Part shown: positions 8,550 through 14,320 of the stretch, in pieces
Layout of the letters: each line of letters opens with the position of its first letter
Position numbering within the stretch: the stretch's first letter is position 1
NCBI GenBank assembly: GCA_020431945.1
Contig: JAGQHH010000105.1
Span: 1-19,850 of the forward strand
DNA from: Cyanobacteria bacterium HKST-UBA02
Lineage (GTDB): Bacteria > Cyanobacteriota > Vampirovibrionia > Obscuribacterales > Obscuribacteraceae
DNA: 19,850 nucleotides
Reading direction: 5' to 3'
Made by a program: the position numbers and the translations under genes
Notes under the pieces: model-generated
The model's database searches: none
The model's input: only the letters and a program-made list of their open reading frames with translations
Told to the model about the DNA's origin: nothing

Positions 8550-8737
8550 GTCTACCTCGAGCCCCGATACTGAAGGATATATTGACCTTCCATCAACTAT
8601 GTTCCCTGCCGACCTCGGCTCTTAATTTACAAAAGTTAATTCCTTGCCGATCCGCTACAGCTTGCGGGGAATTGGGTAAATACAGACATAAGGGTAGATT
8701 GGAGCTATTGACTTTGGGTTCTAGAGTCACCGACGAA
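8550..8737 (+). promoter_or_regulatory. Divergent control region between the DUF4388 gene and sigA
   Basis: This 188-bp gap must hold the promoters of both divergent genes. The clearest feature is an AT-rich patch with two direct copies of TTAATT (8622-8627 and 8636-8641) around TACAAAAG. TTGACC at 8583-8588 is a -35-like box without a convincing -10 partner. GGAG at 8701-8704 lies nine bases before an in-frame TTG at 8714, which is the main alternative start for sigA. I cannot place either promoter firmly. Confidence 0.35.
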
Positions 8738-9691
8738 ATGACGAACGACTGGTCCGACCTGTCCATGGACGACGAGGACGCCGATCAGGATCAAGATCCG
8801 CTTCTCGACGACGAGGATAGCAGCAGCAGCAGCAAGCCTCGCCGCAAGAAGAGCGACGGCTTCACAGAGGACTCCGTGAGGCTCTATTTGCGCGAGATCG
8901 GTCGCGTCCGCATGATCAAGCCGGACGAGGAGATCGAACTCGCCCGCCGGATCGCTGCCGGGGATATGGAGGCCAAACAAAAGCTCATCCAGGCCAACCT
9001 GCGCCTGGTCATCTCTATTGCCAAGAAATATGTGAACCGCGGGCTTCCCTTCCAGGACCTGATTCAAGAAGGCAATCTCGGGCTTATCAGAGCAGCTGAA
9101 AAATTCGACCATACTAAAGGATTCAAATTCAGCACTTATGCCACCTGGTGGATAAGGCAGGCGATCAGCCGCGGTCTGGCTGATAAATCGCGGACCATCC
9201 GGGTGCCTGTGCATATGGTGGAATCCATCAACAAGCTCAAGAAGACCAGCGCCAAACTCTCCCAGGAGCTTGGCCGGAAGCCTAACGAAGAAGAGCTATC
9301 CATGGCTATGAAATTGCCGGTCTCCAAGATCCAGGAGATCCTTACTGCCGATCGCGAGCCGGTCTCCATGGAGATGCCGCTCAATCGCGATGAAGAGACT
9401 TATCTTGGCGACCTGATCGAAGACAACGAATCCACCAGACCGGATTCCACCACCGAAGAAGAGCTTCTCAGGCAGGATATCAGCCGCATGCTCTCACAAC
9501 TCACCCCCCGTGAGCGTGACATCATGCACCTGCGTTACGGTCTCGAAGACGGCAGGCAGCGCACTCTCGAGGAGGTCGGACGTCTCTTCAATATCACCCG
9601 GGAGCGTGTCCGGCAGATCGAGCACAAAGCATTTCGTAAGCTCAGACAACCTTCCTGGTCGAACAAACTGGTCGGATATCTCGACGACTGA
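8738..9691 (+). CDS. sigA: Primary RNA polymerase sigma factor (sigma-70 group 1)
   Basis: This is the main promoter-recognition subunit of RNA polymerase, also called rpoD. After an acidic, Ser-rich N-terminus of about 40 residues it shows region 1.2 ([20 protein letters not shown]) and region 2 with [18 protein letters not shown]. Next come the DNA-melting stretch [16 protein letters not shown] and region 3. Region 4 contains [15 protein letters not shown] and the helix-turn-helix [14 protein letters not shown] segment (here [20 protein letters not shown]). Region 1.1 is absent and replaced by the short acidic tail, so the 317-residue protein is shorter than E. coli RpoD. I chose the ATG at 8738. 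TTG codons at 8714, or as far upstream as 8582, are in frame and would lengthen it. No terminator separates it from mgtE 85 bp downstream. Confidence 0.95.
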   Translation: MTNDWSDLSMDDEDADQDQDPLLDDEDSSSSSKPRRKKSDGFTEDSVRLYLREIGRVRMIKPDEEIELARRIAAGDMEAKQKLIQANLRLVISIAKKYVNRGLPFQDLIQEGNLGLIRAAEKFDHTKGFKFSTYATWWIRQAISRGLADKSRTIRVPVHMVESINKLKKTSAKLSQELGRKPNEEELSMAMKLPVSKIQEILTADREPVSMEMPLNRDEETYLGDLIEDNESTRPDSTTEEELLRQDISRMLSQLTPRERDIMHLRYGLEDGRQRTLEEVGRLFNITRERVRQIEHKAFRKLRQPSWSNKLVGYLDD

Positions 9692-9730
9692 GCTTGTCAC
9701 TATTAGAAATTCGATCTTACCCGAGCGCCT

Positions 9731-9767
9731 GTAGCTTGCTACCTTTATATGTTGCTATAAACGGTAG
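9731..9767 (+). promoter_or_regulatory. mgtE leader with two mutually exclusive hairpins
   Basis: GTAGC (9731-9735) can pair with GCTAC (9738-9742) across a two-base turn. The same CTACC plus TTTATA (9739-9749) can instead pair with TATAAA-C-GGTAG (9756-9767), with a six-base loop and one bulged C. The right arm overlaps the start of the ribosome site AGAGGTGA in front of the GTG at 9777. The pairing is seen in the sequence. A switch role, for example magnesium sensing, is inference. It does not look like the known M-box or mgtA leaders, which are much longer. Confidence 0.4.
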
Positions 9768-9776
9768 AGGTGAGCC

Positions 9777-11150
9777 GTGGCGGAGAAGCAGGCCGTAGCT
9801 CTGGAAGAACTCACGACGCTTGTCGACAGCGGCCAGCGCCAGAAGCTTCGCCTGCTCCTGAACGAGCAGCACCCTGCCGATCTCGCTGAATTTTTCGAAG
9901 AGATGGATCCGCCTCACCGTCTCTCATGCTTTCGCCTCCTCGATCTCGACAACGCCTCAGCGGTTCTGGCCGAGCTCGATTCGGACAATCAATGCGAACT
10001 TCTCACCTCCCTGGGCGATATCGGCGTGGTGCCGATTATCGCGCGCATGTCTCCGGATGATGCCGCCGACGTACTTTCCGAACTGCCTCCCGAGAAAGCC
10101 ACCGAGATCATCGAGCAGATAAGCGACGTCGAAACCAGGGTCGATCTGAAGCAACTCCTCCTCTTCGAGGACGACACGGCAGGCGGGATCATGTCCACCG
10201 ACTACCTGTCTCTGTTCGCCCGCATGTCGGTGGGGGAAGCTCTGATTCAGCTCCGGCAGATGTATGAGGATCTCGAGGAAGACATCTACGACATCTATGT
10301 TGTCGATGAAAATGAGCGCCTGGTCGGCAGAGTAACGGTCAAAGAGCTGCTCACGGTCGATCCGAAAGCTCAGGTCGAAAGCGTCATGGACACCGACGTC
10401 CCTAAAGTGACCACCGCCACCGACCAGGAAGAAGCAGCCGAGCTGGTGGGCCGCTATGACCTTCTCACTCTGCCGGTCGTGGACGATGCCGGAAGGCTCT
10501 GCGGTATCATCACCGCCGATGACGTCATCGATGTTTTGCGGGAAGAGGCCACCGAGGACATCTATCAGTCTTCCGGTATCAGCGCCGGCGAGCCTGGCGA
10601 GGCCCTCACCTATAATGTCGGCAAGGCATTTTCAGCCCGGCTGCCCTGGTTATTGATCACCCTGGGAATCGAGACCGGCTCCGCCACCGTGATCACGCAT
10701 TTCGACTCGGTCATCCAGCAGACCGTGGCTGCCGCCTCCTTCATGCCGCTTTTATCGGGGGTGACCGGCTCGGTAGCTACCCAGAGCACCTGTATCGTCA
10801 TTCGGGGCACCAGCTCTCGCTCGCAACTCAATCTAAAGACGATCTTCCGGAATATCTTTCACGAGCTCAAGGTCGGTATGCTGCTCGGCGTCTTCTGCGG
10901 CATTTTCACTTATATCATCAGCCTCCTGATCCACAATTCCCGCCAGGAGCTCGGCATCGTGGTCGCTTTCTCACTGACCCTGACCATGACCGTAGGTGTT
11001 GTAATTGGTACCACTATGCCCCTGCTCTTCCAGAAGCTCGGCATCGATCCGGCGCATGCCAGCGGTCCTTTCATCACCAGCATTCTCGATGTATCGACCA
11101 TGACCATCTATCTGACCATCGTTCACTACTTCCTCTCCCACTTAATCTAA
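9777..11150 (+). CDS. mgtE: MgtE-type magnesium channel/transporter
   Basis: MgtE is a dimeric Mg2+-selective channel of the inner membrane, gated by cytosolic Mg2+. The 457-residue protein has the standard layout. An N-terminal helical superhelix domain (about 1-130) contains LSELPPEKATEIIEQ-type repeats, and a pair of CBS domains follows (about 135-255). Next come a connecting plug helix and a five-helix membrane domain (about 285-457). The pore region shows GVTGSVATQSTCIVIRG, a diverged form of the usual GNAGTQS block. The last helix has DPAHASGPFITSILDVS with the conserved ion-site aspartate. The GTG start is preceded by AGAGGTGA, a good ribosome site. The next gene starts 10 bp downstream, so the two form an operon. 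The leader can form competing hairpins, listed separately. Confidence 0.95.
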   Translation: MAEKQAVALEELTTLVDSGQRQKLRLLLNEQHPADLAEFFEEMDPPHRLSCFRLLDLDNASAVLAELDSDNQCELLTSLGDIGVVPIIARMSPDDAADVLSELPPEKATEIIEQISDVETRVDLKQLLLFEDDTAGGIMSTDYLSLFARMSVGEALIQLRQMYEDLEEDIYDIYVVDENERLVGRVTVKELLTVDPKAQVESVMDTDVPKVTTATDQEEAAELVGRYDLLTLPVVDDAGRLCGIITADDVIDVLREEATEDIYQSSGISAGEPGEALTYNVGKAFSARLPWLLITLGIETGSATVITHFDSVIQQTVAAASFMPLLSGVTGSVATQSTCIVIRGTSSRSQLNLKTIFRNIFHELKVGMLLGVFCGIFTYIISLLIHNSRQELGIVVAFSLTLTMTVGVVIGTTMPLLFQKLGIDPAHASGPFITSILDVSTMTIYLTIVHYFLSHLI

Positions 11151-11160
11151 GGACTCTCCG

Positions 11161-12711
11161 ATGACCACCAGCATCAACCTCAACCAGGATCTAGTCGAAA
11201 GAAGAAAGAAAGCCAAGAGTGTCGATGAGAAGGCAGCCGCCAGGCGGCATGACCGCGGCTATCTCCTGGCCAGGGAAAGGATAGATGCCCTCTGCGATCC
11301 CGGCAGCTTCGTAGAGATCGATCGTTATGCCATGCATGAATGTATGGACTTCGGCATGGAAAACAAGAAAGTCTTCGGCGACGGGGTCGTCACCGGCCAT
11401 GCCACGATCGATGGCCGTCCCATCTATCTTTTCGCTCACGATGTCACCTTTCTCGGTGGCGCCCTGGGAGAAGTCTTCGCCCGCAAAGTCTGCAAAATCA
11501 TGGACCTGGCCGTCAATGCCGGCTGCCCGGTTATCGGTCTCAACGAATCAGGCGGCGCCCGTATACAGGAAGGAGTGAAGAGCCTCGCCGGCTATGCCGA
11601 TATCTTCTACCGCAATGTCAAAGTATCGGGTGTGATACCGCAAATCTCGGTGATCTACGGAGCCTGTGCCGGCGGAGCGGTCTACAGCCCCGCCGTCACC
11701 GACTTCACCATCATGGTCAAAGATCACAGCTATATGTTCGTCACCGGACCGGAAATCGTTAAGACCGTCACCGGCGAGTCGGTCACCCTGGAAGAGCTGG
11801 GTGGCGCCATGGTGCACAATAGCCGCTCCGGGGTGGCTCAGCTCCTGGCCGAAGACGAGGAGGACTCTTTCGACCTGGTGCGCCAGCTCCTTTCCTATAT
11901 CCCCCTCAACAACCTCGAGCCGCCGCCTTCGGTCGAGGTCGGTCCCGATGCCGATCCGCAAGCCGGTGACATCCTGGACAACCTGGTGCCCCAGGACCCG
12001 ATGAAACCTTATGACATGCTCCAGGCCGTCGAGTCGATTTTCGATTATGGCGAATTCTTCGAGGTCTCTCCTCTTTTCGCCCGCAATCTGATCACCGGCT
12101 TCGCCAGGCTCGAGGGCCAGGTCGTGGGGATCGTGGCCAATCAACCGAAAGAGCTGGCCGGCTGTCTGGATATCAACGCCAGCATCAAAGGAGCCCGATT
12201 CGTCCGATTCCTCGATGCCTTCAATATCCCGGTCATTACCTTTGTCGACGTGCCCGGCTATCTTCCCGGCACCAATCAGGAATTCGGGGGTATTATCAGG
12301 CACGGCGCAAAACTACTTTACGCATACTGCGAAGCAACGGTGCCCAAGCTCACGGTGATCACCCGCAAGGCTTATGGCGGGGCTTTCGATGTGATGGGCT
12401 CCAAGAATGTCGGGGGAGACTACAACTTCGCCTGGCCGACCGCCGAAATCGCTGTGGTGGGAGCGGAAGGGGCCGTCAACCTCCTCTATCGCAAAGAGCT
12501 CAAGGAAGAGACCGGCAAGGACCGGTTCAACTCTCTCGTATCCGAGTACCGTGACCGCTTCGCCAATCCTTTCATCGCTTCCGAGCAAGGTTATATAGAC
12601 GACATCATTCTGCCCTCGGAGACCCGCCGCTATTTAGCCAGCGCTCTCACCATGCAGAAAGACAAGCGGGTCGAGCGCCCGCGGCGCAAGCACGGCAATA
12701 TTCCTCTTTAA
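11161..12711 (+). CDS. pccB: Acyl-CoA carboxylase carboxyltransferase (beta) subunit, propionyl-CoA type
   Basis: This subunit moves the carboxyl group from carboxybiotin to an acyl-CoA, giving methylmalonyl-CoA from propionyl-CoA in the PccB case. The 516-residue length and two crotonase-like halves are typical. The first oxyanion-hole segment is ESGGARIQEGV, followed by YGACAGGAVYSPAVTDF. The second half has the matching TRKAYGGAFDVMGSKN. The Asp in GGAFDVM corresponds to the residue that marks propionyl-CoA preference in the Streptomyces enzyme (Asp422), so propionyl-CoA is the likelier substrate. This rests on one residue. The ATG at 11161 has AAGGA eight bases upstream and follows mgtE by 10 bp. 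No biotin carboxylase or biotin-carrier gene is in the window. The stop codon shares the TTAA at 12708-12711 with the stop of the convergent gene. Confidence 0.93.
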   Translation: MTTSINLNQDLVERRKKAKSVDEKAAARRHDRGYLLARERIDALCDPGSFVEIDRYAMHECMDFGMENKKVFGDGVVTGHATIDGRPIYLFAHDVTFLGGALGEVFARKVCKIMDLAVNAGCPVIGLNESGGARIQEGVKSLAGYADIFYRNVKVSGVIPQISVIYGACAGGAVYSPAVTDFTIMVKDHSYMFVTGPEIVKTVTGESVTLEELGGAMVHNSRSGVAQLLAEDEEDSFDLVRQLLSYIPLNNLEPPPSVEVGPDADPQAGDILDNLVPQDPMKPYDMLQAVESIFDYGEFFEVSPLFARNLITGFARLEGQVVGIVANQPKELAGCLDINASIKGARFVRFLDAFNIPVITFVDVPGYLPGTNQEFGGIIRHGAKLLYAYCEATVPKLTVITRKAYGGAFDVMGSKNVGGDYNFAWPTAEIAVVGAEGAVNLLYRKELKEETGKDRFNSLVSEYRDRFANPFIASEQGYIDDIILPSETRRYLASALTMQKDKRVERPRRKHGNIPL

Positions 12712-13403
12712 TTCCAGCGAGGAAGCTGCGGGTAGACCAGGTCCACTGCGGTGAAATCGTCGTTATATGCCAGGAAATCGACCGGTATGGAGGCTGGAGG
12801 CGGTAGCTGGGCTTCGTATTTGCCAACGGGGTCGTCGGCGCCCACGATCTCCTCGATCTTCTTGAGGACTTCCTCCCTGCTGGCGCCGGGGAAGCAAACA
12901 AAACATCCGGCCAGACTCCCTCTGGTCATCTGGAGCTTGCTTACTTTCTTGAGGAATGTGTTCAGGTGCTGGATACAGGTCCTGTCGTCAAGCTCGGCGG
13001 CACGCTCGGGGTCGACCAGCCTGGCGATGATAAGAGGTCTCTCGTTGCGATCGAGAAGAACCAGGTCGCTCATGGGCTCTTCCTTGCTGGCAAAAATCCA
13101 GCCGCCCAGGACCCTGTCCAGGTGTCCATGATCCACTCTGGCGATTGATTCCCAGAGCTCTTTCTGACGATTGTAAAGACCGGTCCGGTGAGCCTGGCGG
13201 AAAAATGTCCTGAACAGGAATTCCAGAAAGACCGCTGCATGGGGCGGCAGATAATCGTCCTGACAGTCGATATTGACATTCGCGCAGGCGCTCTCGAGAT
13301 CCGCTGGACTCACCGATCTCGGGCTGGTCACCACGGAATGGAGATTGAACGCGTCCTTGTGGTGCGTGCTTATTGAGAACTTGGCTAGGGTTTGAGCTGT
13401 CAT
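12708..13403 (-). CDS. Hypothetical soluble protein
   Basis: I do not recognise this 231-residue protein. It has no signal peptide, membrane helix or metal motif. A run around residues 113-175 alternates strands and helices (SDLVLLDRNERPLIIARLVD, then LAGCFVCFPGASREE). That order recalls the core of PD-(D/E)XK nuclease-like folds, but the expected E-x-K is replaced by IIARL. If the resemblance is real the site would be inactive; I hold this loosely. The C-terminal part is Pro-rich, then ends in VDLVYPQLPRWN. The ATG at 13403 fits the edge of the frame, and its ribosome site is weak. Its stop overlaps that of the carboxylase by 3 bp in a convergent arrangement. A -10-like TATACT inside a dyad lies 18 bp upstream. 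Confidence 0.75.
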   Translation of the reverse strand: MTAQTLAKFSISTHHKDAFNLHSVVTSPRSVSPADLESACANVNIDCQDDYLPPHAAVFLEFLFRTFFRQAHRTGLYNRQKELWESIARVDHGHLDRVLGGWIFASKEEPMSDLVLLDRNERPLIIARLVDPERAAELDDRTCIQHLNTFLKKVSKLQMTRGSLAGCFVCFPGASREEVLKKIEEIVGADDPVGKYEAQLPPPASIPVDFLAYNDDFTAVDLVYPQLPRWN

Positions 13404-13414
13404 TTTCTTTTTAA

Positions 13415-13430
13415 GACATTAGTATATGTC
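13415..13430 (-). promoter_or_regulatory. Dyad over a -10-like box, upstream of the 12708-13403 gene
   Basis: GACAT (13415-13419) and ATGTC (13426-13430) form a dyad with a six-base spacer. On the minus strand the spacer and arm contain TATACT (13421-13426), a good -10 box 18 bp from the ATG at 13403. A related ACAT-CT-ATGT dyad lies close by at about 13446-13455. This is compatible with an operator, but there is no clear -35 and no known regulator to match. Confidence 0.35.
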
Positions 13431-13476
13431 CTAATTGTTCGTGGTACATCTATGTTAACGACTTGCGACAGGAGGT

Positions 13477-13578
13477 GTTTACAACTTTCGCGAAGATAAC
13501 TGTTTATCTTCTGATGATGTAAACTAAAAATAGGCGTGCGGCTGTTCATGTACAGTTTTCAGATGGGGGAAGACTGTA
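13477..13578 (+). promoter_or_regulatory. Clustered inverted repeats in the gap before the ECF sigma gene
   Basis: This lies in the 310-bp gap 13404-13713, which has no gene I can support. An outer pair GTTTACA (13477-13483) and TGTAAAC (13518-13524) encloses a perfect 8-bp hairpin, GAAGATAA (13492-13499) with TTATCTTC (13504-13511) and a CTGT loop. It is followed by a 10-bp hairpin, TACAGTTTTC (13551-13560) with GAAGACTGTA (13569-13578), containing one G-T pair and an eight-base loop ending in GGGG. A perfect AGGAGG sits at 13470-13475 without a start codon at proper distance. The repeats could be regulator sites or a structured leader RNA. They match no RNA family I know. Confidence 0.5.
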
Positions 13579-13656
13579 TCGTGAATGAGGGGCAATTGAC
13601 TGGCTTTTCTTTGCTGACCAATCCATCAAATCCTTGACGCGATATCAGCTAATGGT

Positions 13657-13684
13657 GCCCGATAATCGGGCCGGTCTTTCTTTG
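13657..13684 (+). terminator. Terminator- or attenuator-like palindrome before the ECF sigma gene
   Basis: GCCCGAT (13657-13663) and ATCGGGC (13665-13671) form a perfect inverted repeat around one base. It can fold as a 5-6 bp GC-rich stem with a short loop and is followed by GGTCTTTCTTTG. The T tract is broken and the stem short, so it is a weak intrinsic terminator at best. Its position 30 bp before the sigma gene start would suit attenuation or an operator. Confidence 0.35.
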
Positions 13685-13713
13685 AGGTTACAAGATCCGG
13701 TAGCAACTTGAAC

Positions 13714-14289
13714 ATGGCGCTCTTACCATCTCGAACAAATTTCCATATTTCCGCCTCCTCCGTCTTAAGCGAGATAAAAAAGGGCGGAGATGAGAAGCGT
13801 AATGAGTTCGTCTGGCTGAATCAAGAGCGTGTTTATGCCATAGCTCTGCTTGCCACCGGCAACCACGACCATGCCCAGGAGCTGACAATAGCGGCATTCA
13901 AGAATGCCTTCGCGTCCCTGTCTCAGAAGATGCCCAAGAAGGACAGTGAACTGACCATCTGGCAGTGGCTGTCCGACTTCATCGTCGAAGCGTGTGCCGA
14001 GTACCATGCTCAAAACTCGGATCCACCGGATGAGAACCCCAGTATCGATCCCGCCGCTGACGGCTCAGCCAACATGGACTGGGAAACCACCGTCCTGCTG
14101 GGCGTACAGAGAATCAAAAGATGTCTCGGCTCGCTGCCTGAGGACCAATTGAAGGTCTTTTATCTCAGGCACCACTTGGACCTCAACTACGATCAGATTT
14201 CCACCGTTCTCAATCAGACTGTCGAGCAGACCATGTCCGCTTTGTTCAGAGCTCGAGTGCAAATCGTAAAGTGTTTGGGTCGAGGATGA
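13714..14289 (+). CDS. Diverged ECF-type RNA polymerase sigma factor
   Basis: The protein has 191 residues, the usual ECF (group 4) size. Region 4 is clear near the C-terminus: LGSLPEDQLKVFYLRHHLDL, then the helix-turn-helix YDQISTVLNQTVEQTMSALF and ARVQIVKCLG. Region 2 is recognisable but worn. The usual acidic DAEDLTQEAF-type core binding motif appears as HAQELTIAAFKNAF, and the promoter-melting stretch appears as IWQWLSDFIVEACAEYH. The acidic linker near residues 100-120 is normal. I chose the ATG at 13714; a TTG two codons earlier is in frame. The next gene, which begins with an anti-sigma zinc finger, starts 31 bp downstream, so this is a sigma/anti-sigma pair. The sigma family is fairly sure. 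Whether it still directs promoters is not, given the changes in region 2. Confidence 0.82.
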   Translation: MALLPSRTNFHISASSVLSEIKKGGDEKRNEFVWLNQERVYAIALLATGNHDHAQELTIAAFKNAFASLSQKMPKKDSELTIWQWLSDFIVEACAEYHAQNSDPPDENPSIDPAADGSANMDWETTVLLGVQRIKRCLGSLPEDQLKVFYLRHHLDLNYDQISTVLNQTVEQTMSALFRARVQIVKCLGRG

Positions 14290-14320
14290 GTAACCCCCGT
14301 AAACCAAGCTGGTAAAGAAT

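Noticed and set aside
8819..8837. AGC repeat tract in the sigA N-terminus
   Set aside because: A short Ser run of five codons in a disordered acidic tail. Too short to call a phase-variable repeat.
11548..12303. Open frame of 251 codons antisense to the carboxylase gene
   Set aside because: The plus-strand carboxylase is certain over the whole stretch. The antisense frame has no recognisable domain or ribosome site.
13470..13475. Perfect AGGAGG in the intergenic gap
   Set aside because: No start codon at suitable distance with a frame longer than about 15 codons, so not called as a ribosome site.
13548..13637. 29-codon open frame (MYSFQMGEDCIV...) in the gap before the ECF sigma gene
   Set aside because: No convincing ribosome site, and its 5' part coincides with a 10-bp hairpin. 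I favour a regulatory role for the DNA or RNA.
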